From a virus, in IMG/VR virus record IMGVR_UViG_3300039109_000042, positions 1 to 64,000 of that record: a DNA stretch of 64,000 nucleotides; one strand, given 5' to 3'. Under the pieces are notes generated by a model. The model made no database searches. It saw only the letters and a program-made list of their open reading frames with translations, and was not told the origin of the DNA. The translations under genes were made by a program, and so were the position numbers. Each line of letters begins with the position of its first letter. Within the stretch, counting starts at the first letter, position 1. This document shows positions 49,282 through 57,161 of this stretch, piece by piece.

Positions 49282-49311
49282 TGTACATGGGTGTTGCTGT
49301 TATATTATATT
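49282..49311 (+). promoter_or_regulatory. Rightward promoter, phage consensus
   Basis: TGTACA, 18-base spacer, TATATT. A second overlapping TATATT in the same stretch follows TGT directly. It leads, through ATAGCGGAGAGTT, into the gene at 49349. Confidence 0.7.
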
Positions 49312-49348
49312 GTTGTCATGAGCGCAAACCACATAGCGGAGAGTTCAC

Positions 49349-50047
49349 ATGGCAACCGAAGAGAAGCCGGCATATGTCCCGGTAGCACCGGATGTCTCCA
49401 GCTTCAAGAACGCGATAGCCGTTCATTCGATCGGCGAAGGGCTTGAGGTCATCATCTATGGGAGCTTGGGACGGACCTTAGATCTGGCCGAGAGGGAGAT
49501 CAACAACAAGCAGGTGGTGAACGCGTACAGGTTTCTTTCTGGGGACGAGCGGCTGGACTTCAGCATGATCGCGGCCAGGAAGGTGGTCCTCTACGAGGTG
49601 CAAAGTGCCTGGTATGAGGCAAATGGGAAAGACATCCCCCAATCAGTGATGTCATCACAGGAGTCTATACTCCGGGAGGCCATGGTGGCCACGAAGCAGA
49701 AGGACGAAGCCGCAGCCGCGGCAGGCGAAAAGAAGGCGAAGGAGCCCCGTGTCACGGTGAAGTCAATTATCGAGGCCGGCCTTCGTGCAGGAACTGCCAA
49801 TGAGGAGATCCTCAAGCAGGTGAAGAAGGTGTTCCCCGACGGTAAGGCTGATGACAGCCACGTGCGCTATTACAGGCACTTCCTCGTGAAGGCTGGCGAG
49901 CTCGAGAAGCTGCCGCGCGTCACGAAGCCGAAGGCGGAGAAGGCCCAGAAGACCGTGACGGAAGCGGCCAAGGGCGATGCACCGAAGGCGTCGGGCAGTA
50001 AGCCGACGAAAGCGACCTCCAGCAAAGGCGCCGCGAAGAAGGCGTAG
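49349..50047 (+). CDS. Phage paralog-family protein (IRQ domain), long member
   Basis: 232 residues, starting MATEEKPAYVPVAPDVSSF. Residues 1-110 are a separate domain of unknown type; 113-132 are an Ala and Glu-rich linker. Residues 133-185 carry the shared domain: TVKSIIEAGLRAGTANEEIL, KKVFPDGKAD, then YYRHFLVKAGE. The rest is a basic Lys, Ala and Ser tail. It comes from its own promoter and the shared leader. The long member shows that the domain can be joined to others, so a binding module is likely. Confidence 0.75.
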   Translation: MATEEKPAYVPVAPDVSSFKNAIAVHSIGEGLEVIIYGSLGRTLDLAEREINNKQVVNAYRFLSGDERLDFSMIAARKVVLYEVQSAWYEANGKDIPQSVMSSQESILREAMVATKQKDEAAAAAGEKKAKEPRVTVKSIIEAGLRAGTANEEILKQVKKVFPDGKADDSHVRYYRHFLVKAGELEKLPRVTKPKAEKAQKTVTEAAKGDAPKASGSKPTKATSSKGAAKKA

Positions 50048-50098
50048 TACCGGTGGGGTAGGTCTGGTCATGACAAACTAGTAGGCTTGAATCTGCCA

Positions 50099-50115
50099 GC
50101 CCGGCGTGCCGGGGC
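50099..50115 (+). other. GC-rich inverted repeat in the 50048..50188 gap
   Basis: GCCCGGC, GT and GCCGGGGC form a tight inverted repeat between the paralog gene and the MazG-like gene. No T run. It may mark a partial stop or processing point; otherwise the gap holds only the shared leader ATAGCGAAGAGAC before 50189. Confidence 0.35.
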
Positions 50116-50188
50116 ACGAACACAGCAGGTTAGCCGAAACCGGGCCAGGTCTACCCCAACGCTTTTCACCCATAGCGAAGAGACCGAC

Positions 50189-50668
50189 ATGAGCATCACG
50201 AACTACGGTGAGGTCCACCTATTCCACCGGAAGATGGGCCTCACTCACCCCAAGATCCCACAGCTCTTGGATGAGGAAGCCAGGCAACGGCGCGTTAAGT
50301 TCATGCTAGAGGAGCTCAACGAGTTCATCAAGGCGTGTGAAGACAATGACATCGCCTTGGCTGCTGATGCTCTGATTGACCTGTGCTACGTGGTCATGGG
50401 CACAGGTGTCATGATGGGCCTGCCTTGGCAGGCTCTCTGGGATGCCGTGCAATATGCCAATATCCGGAAAGAGCGTGTGCCTGACGATGGTAGTGGACAC
50501 CATTTTGGCGTGGTCAAGCCGCCAGGCTGGAAGCCTCCAAATATCAAGGCCGTGCTGGATCGATACACGGACCTGGCCTTGGCTGTGCCTCAGGCGGACA
50601 TCATCCCAGAAGCCGAGGACACTGAGAGCATCACCCACAAGATGATAAAGGATGCTGGCGGCCCATGA
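50189..50668 (+). CDS. MazG-like nucleotide pyrophosphohydrolase
   Basis: 159 residues from ATG at 50189. FMLEELNEFIKACEDND and AADALIDLCYVVMGTGV form the paired-helix E-x2-E and D-x3-D metal site of the all-alpha NTP pyrophosphohydrolases (MazG or PRA-PH branch). It would remove pyrophosphate from nucleoside triphosphates, possibly sparing modified ones. The gene begins the nucleotide cluster and overlaps the next start by 4 bases. Confidence 0.75.
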   Translation: MSITNYGEVHLFHRKMGLTHPKIPQLLDEEARQRRVKFMLEELNEFIKACEDNDIALAADALIDLCYVVMGTGVMMGLPWQALWDAVQYANIRKERVPDDGSGHHFGVVKPPGWKPPNIKAVLDRYTDLALAVPQADIIPEAEDTESITHKMIKDAGGP

Positions 50669-51555
50669 AACTGATCATCCTGGAAGGTCCTGATGGAGCC
50701 GGCAAGACGACCTTAGCCCGTCGGTCTGCTCACATGGAGTACATCCATTTTGGACCACCACCTAAAGGTAAGCTCGGCGCTTGGCATCAGTACCACGCCT
50801 TGCTCGAGGACTTGTGGGATAACCCAAGGATCGGTGGAGTGGTGGTTGATCGCTTCATCCATGGTGAGAAGATCTATGGCAAGCTGCTACGCGGCGGTAC
50901 TGACCTTACCTGGGCCCATATCCGGATGCTGGAGCGTGTCCTGATGGGCATGGACGCGCAGCTGGTCATCTGCCTGCCGCCCTGGGGCACGGTGCTTCGC
51001 AACTGGACCATGTCCTGGACCATGTCCAAGGATGAGCTGCTGACGTCATCACGCGACCTGTATGATACCTACGATTTCTACCTAAAGCTGCTCGGTGACA
51101 GCTGCCGCATGCTGCCTAGGTCCATGTTTGACTACACCAGCATGACGTTTCCTGAAGGATCTGGTAGCCAGTTGACCAACACAGGACCTGGCATCGGGAT
51201 GTTTGCTCCTGGCAACACGCTGCTTGTTGGTGATGAGGTCAACAAGAAGGCCGGCAAGGATGGTTGGCCCTTCGTCGCGCCCGGCGGCTCAAGCCTCTGG
51301 CTAGCAACCTTGCTGGAGAACGCCAAGATCCCAGAGCATGGGCTGTACTGGATCAACGCTAAGACAGATGGTCAGGAGACTGGTGGTAGCTTCCTCGATG
51401 CGTTGGCTCCAGGCAAGGTGATCGCGATGGGTTTGAAGGCATCACAGTGGTGTAACCGACATGTCCAAGGTAGATTTTACACCATCTCCCACCCGCAGTA
51501 CCACAAACGTTTTCGGCACAGTGAACCGTACCCTCTAATCGACCTGCTCAGATGA
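50665..51555 (+). CDS. dNMP kinase fused to a uracil-DNA-glycosylase-like domain
   Basis: 296 residues. P-loop G8-P-D-G-A-G-K14-T (ILEGPDGAGKTTLARR) and VVVDRFIHGEKIYGKLL fit dTMP-kinase-like enzymes in residues 1-165. Residues about 178-296 (NTLLVGDEVNKKAG, PFVAPGGSSLWLATLL, YWINAK, GKVIAMGLKASQ, ISHPQYHKRF) follow the order of UDG family motifs, with the HP near the C-terminus. Catalytic residues are not certain. It may phosphorylate a modified dNMP and recognise bases, but the fusion itself is what is seen. Confidence 0.7.
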   Translation: MKLIILEGPDGAGKTTLARRSAHMEYIHFGPPPKGKLGAWHQYHALLEDLWDNPRIGGVVVDRFIHGEKIYGKLLRGGTDLTWAHIRMLERVLMGMDAQLVICLPPWGTVLRNWTMSWTMSKDELLTSSRDLYDTYDFYLKLLGDSCRMLPRSMFDYTSMTFPEGSGSQLTNTGPGIGMFAPGNTLLVGDEVNKKAGKDGWPFVAPGGSSLWLATLLENAKIPEHGLYWINAKTDGQETGGSFLDALAPGKVIAMGLKASQWCNRHVQGRFYTISHPQYHKRFRHSEPYPLIDLLR

Positions 51556-51674
51556 TCAAACGAATCTTAACAAAGCTTAATGAGCTGTACTATGACAGGC
51601 GGTTCTTTTACGGCTTTATCTCTGGTGAGATCTTCATGGGCATCCTCATGCTGATCATGGACCTGCTCAGATGA
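51552..51674 (+). CDS. Small membrane protein, 40 residues
   Basis: MIKRILTKLNELYYDRR, then FFYGFISGEIFMGILM and a short end MDLLR. One hydrophobic segment of about 15 residues could span or graze the membrane. Both ends overlap neighbours by ATGA, fitting exactly between the kinase and ThyA-type genes, which is the main evidence that it is translated. Role unknown. Confidence 0.6.
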   Translation: MIKRILTKLNELYYDRRFFYGFISGEIFMGILMLIMDLLR

Positions 51675-52636
51675 CCTTTGTCTACGGTAACATGCCTGAG
51701 GCATATCGGGCGATCATCAAGCACATCATCGACTTTGGACGCAATGTCAGCCCCAGGGGTATGATCACGAAGGAGCTGATCGGGTACAGCTTTAGCCTGG
51801 AAGATCCTGCCTATAACGTCGTCACGCAAGCTACCAGAAAGGTGAGCCTTCCCTTCATGGCTGCTGAGGGGATGTGGATCCTGTCGGGGTCGAATGACGC
51901 CAGGCTCATCACGCCGTACAACTCGAACATCAAGGCGTTCGCTGATGACGGCTTGTTCTTCCGTGGTGCCTACGGGCCTAAGGTCATGGACCAGATGCCA
52001 TACATCATCCAGACCTTGCGTGACGATCCCGAGTCGCGCCAAGCACTGTTGACCATCTGGCGTGAACGTCCAGGTCCCAGCAAGGACATCCCTTGCACGA
52101 TCACGATGCAGTTCTTTGTGCGCGATCAACGGCTGCACATGGTGGTCTACATGCGGTCAAATGATGCCTGGCTGGGTCTACCGTACGACGTCTACAACTT
52201 CACCTTGATCCAACGTTATGTCGCCTCGCTTCTTGTGCTGGACGTTGGGCGGTATCACCACCACGTTGGTAGCCTGCACCTGTACCAGAAGAACTGGGCA
52301 AAGGCAGAGCTGCTTCTGCGTGAGCCACTTAGCTTTATCCCTATCGTGCAGTCAGATCCTCTGACAGCCCCCATGCCTCCCGAGGTGCTCACCGTGTTCA
52401 CTGGGATGTCTCTTCTTGGGATGAACACAGGGGTAACTGCCAAGGATGTTAACAGCTGGATAGATCTGTCAGAGTCGAAGGCCTATCCAGAGTGGATTGA
52501 CATGCTGTACATGTGCGCGTACCGATTCCATAAGGACATTAGCCTGCTGCCTAAGCAGCTGCGGAACCTCGTGATGTACTGGGACAATTATATTGACAAG
52601 CAGGCGGAGGAAGATGTCGAAAAGCTTGGAGGTTGA
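51671..52636 (+). CDS. ThyA-family pyrimidine C5-transferase, likely dCMP-specific
   Basis: 321 residues of the thymidylate synthase fold. Catalytic C142 (DIPCTITMQF), R162-S163-N-D165 (phosphate and folate contacts), and H203-x-Y205 (SLHLYQKN) are present. In thymidylate synthases the residue 31 after the Cys is Asn; here it is D173 (LGLPYDVYN), as in T4 dCMP hydroxymethylase (C148 and D179). It may therefore methylate or hydroxymethylate dCMP using folate, feeding modified cytosine. Neighbours are a kinase and MazG-like enzyme. Confidence 0.75.
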   Translation: MTFVYGNMPEAYRAIIKHIIDFGRNVSPRGMITKELIGYSFSLEDPAYNVVTQATRKVSLPFMAAEGMWILSGSNDARLITPYNSNIKAFADDGLFFRGAYGPKVMDQMPYIIQTLRDDPESRQALLTIWRERPGPSKDIPCTITMQFFVRDQRLHMVVYMRSNDAWLGLPYDVYNFTLIQRYVASLLVLDVGRYHHHVGSLHLYQKNWAKAELLLREPLSFIPIVQSDPLTAPMPPEVLTVFTGMSLLGMNTGVTAKDVNSWIDLSESKAYPEWIDMLYMCAYRFHKDISLLPKQLRNLVMYWDNYIDKQAEEDVEKLGG

Positions 52637-52853
52637 CGAGAACCCGATGCGGGCCATTTCCCAGCTGCTAGGCACGACACACCTTGCTGCGGTCGAGATG
52701 CAGGAGACCATCAAGCTAATGGACGTGCCACTCAACAAGTGGAAGGTGCGCCAGCTGGCCATGGCCCATGCTAAGGATCTAGAGGAAGAGACGAAGAACC
52801 TCATGCAGGTACATGACAATGTCTGCCGACGACTTAAAGAGATCGGATATTAA
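52614..52853 (+). CDS. Hypothetical protein
   Basis: 79 residues from ATG at 52614 after GGAGGAAG, overlapping the end of the ThyA-type gene. MSKSLEVDENPMRAISQLLG is followed by a long amphipathic helix (WKVRQLAMAHAKDLEEETKN). No family recognised. Confidence 0.65.
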   Translation: MSKSLEVDENPMRAISQLLGTTHLAAVEMQETIKLMDVPLNKWKVRQLAMAHAKDLEEETKNLMQVHDNVCRRLKEIGY

Positions 52854-53028
52854 CGTTGAGGGCGTGGTCATTGATCCAGACCAAGCTAGTGAGATCTTGC
52901 TGCGTGTCCTTAGCCAATACCTTGATGCCGTCCATGATAGTCAACCAGTTATCCTTGTCTCGAGTCCTGACCTAGCATGTCTTCTGGCAATGGCATCTTT
53001 GTGGGCTCAAGCAAAGCCTCCGACCTAA
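52819..53028 (+). CDS. Hypothetical protein overlapping the polymerase start
   Basis: 69 residues from ATG at 52819. MSADDLKRSDINVEGVVIDP is followed by a helix (QASEILLRVLSQYLDAVHDS). It overlaps the previous gene by 35 bases and the polymerase by 52. The codon pattern looks natural, so it is probably a real gene, but the double overlap lowers confidence. Confidence 0.55.
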   Translation: MSADDLKRSDINVEGVVIDPDQASEILLRVLSQYLDAVHDSQPVILVSSPDLACLLAMASLWAQAKPPT

Positions 53029-54833
53029 CCTTCTGGCTTGACCTGAGCCGAGAGGAGCGGGTGGGTGTTGACACGGAATGCACCGGCCTAGGTCATACTG
53101 ATGTACCTGTCGGGGTTTCCATCTGGACTCAGTCAGGTATCGGACGCTACTATCGCTGGGGTCATGAGGAAGGTGGCAACAACTGCACGCTTGCCGACTT
53201 CATCCGCTGGGCTCGTGTTGAGCTGTCCCACCCAAACGTAGAGTACTGGTTCTTGAACGCCTTGTTCGACCTTCGGATGCTGTGGAACATCGGGGTCAAC
53301 GTCAAGGGCATCATTAAAGCGGCCGACACAGCCTGCAGCCTGCTGAACGAGTACGAGAACGCCTATACCCTGGAATACCTCAGCAACAAGTACACCCCAG
53401 AGGTAGCCAAGGACAGCCGAGAGCTGGACGTGTACTGCGCTGCCAAGTTCGGTGGTGTACCTACCAGACGGGCTCAGGCCAAGAACTACTGGCGAGCCTC
53501 AGGTGAGCAGGTGGCAGCCTATGCGATAGGCGACGCCAGGGCCACCTTAGCCATCGGGATCCTAAAGGAACCTGAGCTGTACCTGCCAGACAAGGATGAC
53601 TACGACCTGAAGGATGTCTGGCAGACCGAGATCACCTTGATCCCTGTGCTGCACAGGATGTACCGAGCTGGGGTCAGGATAGATCCTGATCGTTGCAGGT
53701 TCGTCCAGTCAGAGCTGCATGCCCGGCATGATGTCTACAAGCACGAGTGGGACAAGATCAGTGGTGGCTTTGGTTTTGGCGAGCGCACCAAGCTGATCGA
53801 GCTGTTCAACAGCCTCAACATCAAGTTCCCGCGTCACCCGCCGACTGAGCGGATGAAGATGAAAGGCATCATGATCGGCAATCCTGCGATCGACAAGTAC
53901 TTCCTGGAGGAGCTTGACCATCCCATCGGGAAGATCATGCGTGGCATGCGTCAGACAAGCCACTATGCTGACACCTTCATCCAGAGCTACCTGCTGGATA
54001 ACCTCCGGCCTGGCGACCTAATCTACCCCGAGTTCCACCCTACCAGATCAGCTAAGGGTGGGACCATCACAGGTAGGTTCAGCTCGGCAGGCACGCTGAA
54101 CGCCCAGAACATACCAGCCAGAGACGAGGAGTGGGCACCACTTATCCGTGGGATGTTTGTCCCGATCAGTCCTGACCACCAGTGGCTCAAGCTCGATTAC
54201 AGCCAGATCGAGTACCGGTTCTTCGCGCACTACGCTGGTGGCAACATGCGTGATGCCTACAACAATGACCCAGACACTGACTTCCATGAGTTCGTCATGG
54301 AGGTTACTGGGATGCCTCGTAAGCCCAGCAAGAACCTGAACTTTGCCAAGCTGTATGGTGCTGGGGTCAAGAAGGTAGCCCTGATGTTGGGCTGTTCATT
54401 GGAGGAGGCTCAGGAGTTCATAGATCTGTATGACAGAAAAATCCCCGAGGCTAAGAAGCTGATCACGCTTGCCATGAACCGTGCCTCGGTGCGCGGGTTC
54501 ATCAGGACCTGGGGCGGACGTACCTTGCGCTTCCAGCGCCGTGGTCAAGGTTACGATAAGACCTTCACCGCCCTGAACAAGCTGCTGCAAGGGTCCAGCG
54601 CTGACCTAACCAAGCAGGCGATGATCGCCGTGGATCAGCATATCGACTGGGAGGATTCGGTCATGCACCTGACCGTCCATGATGAGCTGGACTTCTCCGT
54701 GCCTAAGGGTTCAGCAGGGGTCAAGAAAGCCAAGGAGCTGAAGCAGGTGATGGAGGCGTTTGAGCTATCAGTCCCGATCAAGGCGGCTGCTGAGATGGGA
54801 CCTGACTGGGGTCACACCAAGGAGGTTAAGTGA
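52977..54833 (+). CDS. Family A DNA polymerase with 3'-5' exonuclease
   Basis: 618 residues. Exonuclease: D32 and E34 (VGVDTECTGL), then NALFDLRM and YAIGDARA. Polymerase: motif A D407 (LKLDYSQIEYRF), motif B R448, K452, F456, Y460 (RKPSKNLNFAKLYG) and motif C H568-D569-E570 (LTVHDELDF). No 5'-3' exonuclease domain, as is usual in phage enzymes. It would be the replicative polymerase. Confidence 0.95.
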   Translation: MSSGNGIFVGSSKASDLTFWLDLSREERVGVDTECTGLGHTDVPVGVSIWTQSGIGRYYRWGHEEGGNNCTLADFIRWARVELSHPNVEYWFLNALFDLRMLWNIGVNVKGIIKAADTACSLLNEYENAYTLEYLSNKYTPEVAKDSRELDVYCAAKFGGVPTRRAQAKNYWRASGEQVAAYAIGDARATLAIGILKEPELYLPDKDDYDLKDVWQTEITLIPVLHRMYRAGVRIDPDRCRFVQSELHARHDVYKHEWDKISGGFGFGERTKLIELFNSLNIKFPRHPPTERMKMKGIMIGNPAIDKYFLEELDHPIGKIMRGMRQTSHYADTFIQSYLLDNLRPGDLIYPEFHPTRSAKGGTITGRFSSAGTLNAQNIPARDEEWAPLIRGMFVPISPDHQWLKLDYSQIEYRFFAHYAGGNMRDAYNNDPDTDFHEFVMEVTGMPRKPSKNLNFAKLYGAGVKKVALMLGCSLEEAQEFIDLYDRKIPEAKKLITLAMNRASVRGFIRTWGGRTLRFQRRGQGYDKTFTALNKLLQGSSADLTKQAMIAVDQHIDWEDSVMHLTVHDELDFSVPKGSAGVKKAKELKQVMEAFELSVPIKAAAEMGPDWGHTKEVK

Positions 54834-55024
54834 TCGATGATTATGTAGCGCAGGTAACTTCTGCCAGACACGATTGGATAACAGCAAAAGAAGGACGTAT
54901 CGCAGCACTTGTACTTTCTGTTGGTGAACAGTGTAGAAAAGCGATTACTGATGAAGATGTTATCCGGGTCAGTAGAATGGCTTTTGATGCATTTGTGCTC
55001 TTGGTAAAGGACGATTTAAGGTAG
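54830..55024 (+). CDS. Small hypothetical protein, GTG start
   Basis: 64 residues; the GTG overlaps the polymerase TGA. MIDDYVAQVTSARHDWITAK is followed by helices (VIRVSRMAFDAFVLLV). Single domain, no family recognised. Confidence 0.6.
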   Translation: MIDDYVAQVTSARHDWITAKEGRIAALVLSVGEQCRKAITDEDVIRVSRMAFDAFVLLVKDDLR

Positions 55025-55027
55025 GTA

Positions 55028-55057
55028 TTTACTTTAGGCGTATCGATGACATATATT
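55028..55057 (+). promoter_or_regulatory. Rightward promoter
   Basis: TTTACT, 18-base spacer, TATATT. The -10 fits the phage consensus; the -35 keeps TAC. It precedes the ATG at 55071 by only 13 bases, so the leader is very short. Confidence 0.6.
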
Positions 55058-55070
55058 AACACATAACATT

Positions 55071-55397
55071 ATGGCAAGAACAGCGATCAGAACCGTCCGT
55101 CTAAACCTTGACGTGTCGAACAGGATGCTTATCCTCTTTGGCTCGATCAAGAACACACACCGCCAGCTTGGGCTGGAGGGCATGCTCCCATACCAGACGG
55201 TCTACGAGGCGTTTCATGGCCTGCCTATCCGACCAGAGCACAAGGACACCATCGAGGATGCCTGGAATCGTTGGCAGCTGTACTACCTTCGCCCTGAGGT
55301 CCCTGTCTCGGACCTGCTGCAGATCACGCCTGAGACTCGCACCACTTATCCTATATGGCTTCCCAAGCGCAACGGGAAATTGAGGTCACATGCCTAA
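55071..55397 (+). CDS. Hypothetical protein
   Basis: 108 residues, MARTAIRTVRLNLDVSNRML. The middle helix (HRQLGLEGMLPYQTVYEAFH) and YYLRPEVPVSDLLQITPETR suggest a DNA-binding helical fold. Its end overlaps the next gene by 8 bases. No family recognised. Confidence 0.65.
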   Translation: MARTAIRTVRLNLDVSNRMLILFGSIKNTHRQLGLEGMLPYQTVYEAFHGLPIRPEHKDTIEDAWNRWQLYYLRPEVPVSDLLQITPETRTTYPIWLPKRNGKLRSHA

Positions 55398-55611
55398 CAC
55401 CGTCTATGTTGCCAAGGATACAAGCGGTACGTTCATGTTCGACAGGCGCCCCGTGTTTGAGGACGGGATCTGGATCGCCTCAGCTGGGTCAGACGTCATC
55501 TCAGAGCTTACCTGGAACGAGGTCAAGATGCTTGGCCTTGAGCTAGGCGAGAATGAGTGTTGGGACGTCACGGTCATCGGAACCTTGCTCGAAAAGATCC
55601 CTGATGCCTGA
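55390..55611 (+). CDS. Hypothetical protein
   Basis: 73 residues, MPNTVYVAKDTSGTFMFDRR, beta-rich (GIWIASAGSDVISEL), ending with an acidic helix. Both ends overlap neighbours by a few bases. No family recognised. Confidence 0.65.
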   Translation: MPNTVYVAKDTSGTFMFDRRPVFEDGIWIASAGSDVISELTWNEVKMLGLELGENECWDVTVIGTLLEKIPDA

Positions 55612-55888
55612 CTATCTGATCTATAACCGATCTACCAATAGTAAGACTGGTAAACTGCTGTTTAAGGGCGAACCGATCAAGGCCGTTGATATAGATGCTG
55701 CTATCTATAAGGCCTTGCGCAAGGACAGCAACATGTCAGGTGGCCGTAGCAAGCTGCGCAGAGGTCGTCTTATGGCTGTGCTGGCGCCTGCCATCAAGGA
55801 GGTCACAGTCACCGTACCTGAGCACGTCGAAGGCCTTACCCCAGAGGAGATGGTAAACGTCCTTAAACCGAAGGTAGAGCTGACATGA
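55604..55888 (+). CDS. Hypothetical protein
   Basis: 94 residues from ATG at 55604, overlapping the previous stop by 8 bases. MPDYLIYNRSTNSKTGKLLF, then RSKLRRGRLMAVLAPAIKE gives a basic helix, followed by VTVTVPEHVEGLTPEEMV. Role unknown; a longer reading lacks signals. Confidence 0.65.
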   Translation: MPDYLIYNRSTNSKTGKLLFKGEPIKAVDIDAAIYKALRKDSNMSGGRSKLRRGRLMAVLAPAIKEVTVTVPEHVEGLTPEEMVNVLKPKVELT

Positions 55889-56187
55889 TGGACAAGCTTG
55901 CATACAGTATCCTATGGCTGTTTGGTCTGCTGTGGTTAACCGGTTGGGTCATCAAACAGGAAGGAACCTGGTGGGACGTTGCCTTTGGCCTGCTTGTCGT
56001 GGCATGTGTCATCCAGCTGGGTTTGATTCTGTACGACGCCAGCGACGTGATGTCCCGGCGAAGGATGTGGAACAAGTTGCGTGGTAGACCGATAGGGCCT
56101 GATGGACCTACAGGACGTAAGGGTGAGCCTACCTTGTGTCCACACGGCTTTATGGACTGGGATGATTGCCCGGCCTGTAGGCATTAA
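55885..56187 (+). CDS. Membrane protein
   Basis: 100 residues with two hydrophobic segments (LAYSILWLFGLLWLTGWV, residues 5-22, and VAFGLLVVACVIQLGLIL, residues 32-49). The C-terminal half is polar and ends CPHGFMDWDDCPACRH, a possible metal site. Function unknown; it overlaps the stop of the gene before. Confidence 0.65.
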   Translation: MMDKLAYSILWLFGLLWLTGWVIKQEGTWWDVAFGLLVVACVIQLGLILYDASDVMSRRRMWNKLRGRPIGPDGPTGRKGEPTLCPHGFMDWDDCPACRH

Positions 56188-56203
56188 CCAATAGAGGAGA
56201 GTT

Positions 56204-56860
56204 ATGACAAGACCGAGTAGACAGGAGATGTTCATGCAGGTAGCCCATGTCGTCAAGCAACGAGCTACCTGCCTTAGGGCTCAGGTAGGTTGTGTCATCA
56301 CCAACTTATCTGGGACCTCGATCGTCAGCATGGGGTACAACGGCAACGCTATGGGCCTACCTGACACCTGTGACTCCTCAGAGCCAGGTGCTTGCGGCTG
56401 CCTGCATGCTGAGGAGAACGCCCTGCTGAAGGCGCCATACGGCAGGGCTCTGGTCCTGTACACAACGACCAGCCCTTGCTTGATGTGTGCCAAGCGAATC
56501 CTGAACAGCTCAATCACCGACCTCTACTTCGATGAGATCTACCGCGACATGTCAGGCCTGCAGCTGCTACAGAAGCAAGGCATCAGGACCACGCGGCTTA
56601 GCGGCATGAGCTGGTGGCAAGATCAGATCTACACAGCCAAGGCAGAAACCACCAGTGTAAAAGCCCAGCAGCGCCTTATTGGTGTCGCCCTGATGTCATT
56701 CATCAGGATGTTTCTACCGAAGAGCTTTCCTGATCCACAGGTCAACGAGCGATTCAGGTACGAGCTTGATGAACGTACCACACAGGCGGTGCAAGATAGC
56801 CACGTCAGTGTCACACCCTCTAGTACACTGCATAAGACCTTGGTCATTGAGGTTCGGTGA
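56204..56860 (+). CDS. dCMP deaminase
   Basis: 218 residues. Zinc site H68-A-E70 (CLHAEENALL) and P91-C92-x2-C95 (SPCLMCAKR), with E70 as the proton shuttle. It deaminates dCMP to dUMP. Residues up to about 135 match the deaminase core; the last 80 (ending TLVIEVR) are an extra C-terminal region of unknown use. In phages with modified C it helps balance pyrimidine pools. Own leader ATAGAGGAGAG. An N-terminal CLRAQVGC may bind a second zinc. Confidence 0.9.
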   Translation: MTRPSRQEMFMQVAHVVKQRATCLRAQVGCVITNLSGTSIVSMGYNGNAMGLPDTCDSSEPGACGCLHAEENALLKAPYGRALVLYTTTSPCLMCAKRILNSSITDLYFDEIYRDMSGLQLLQKQGIRTTRLSGMSWWQDQIYTAKAETTSVKAQQRLIGVALMSFIRMFLPKSFPDPQVNERFRYELDERTTQAVQDSHVSVTPSSTLHKTLVIEVR

Positions 56861-56861
56861 G

Positions 56862-57161
56862 ATGCTCAATGGCCACCAGGACCTCATCCCCAACGTCCAG
56901 TACACAGACGTCGGTCCGATTGTCGATGGTATCCCACAGCTCGTACCCGAAGACGGTTGGTATTGGTTGCGTGTTGGTCTTGGACCACGTTGTCAGTGGC
57001 ACATCTGCTACATTGAGGACTTCTGGATCAAGACCCTTATCGAGATCTGGAATTGGAACAGCCCTGATTTCCACGAGCGGCATCAAATTGGTCCTAGGCT
57101 CGATCCGCCTGGGCCGGGAGCACCGCCATTCATCCGTAACCATGACCAGTGGGAGCACTAG
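56862..57161 (+). CDS. Hypothetical protein
   Basis: 99 residues from ATG at 56862. MLNGHQDLIPNVQYTDVGPI, then WYWLRVGLGPRCQWHICYI, a strand-rich core, and a proline-rich C-terminus (RLDPPGPGAPPFI). The stop borders the next gene. No family recognised. Confidence 0.65.
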   Translation: MLNGHQDLIPNVQYTDVGPIVDGIPQLVPEDGWYWLRVGLGPRCQWHICYIEDFWIKTLIEIWNWNSPDFHERHQIGPRLDPPGPGAPPFIRNHDQWEH

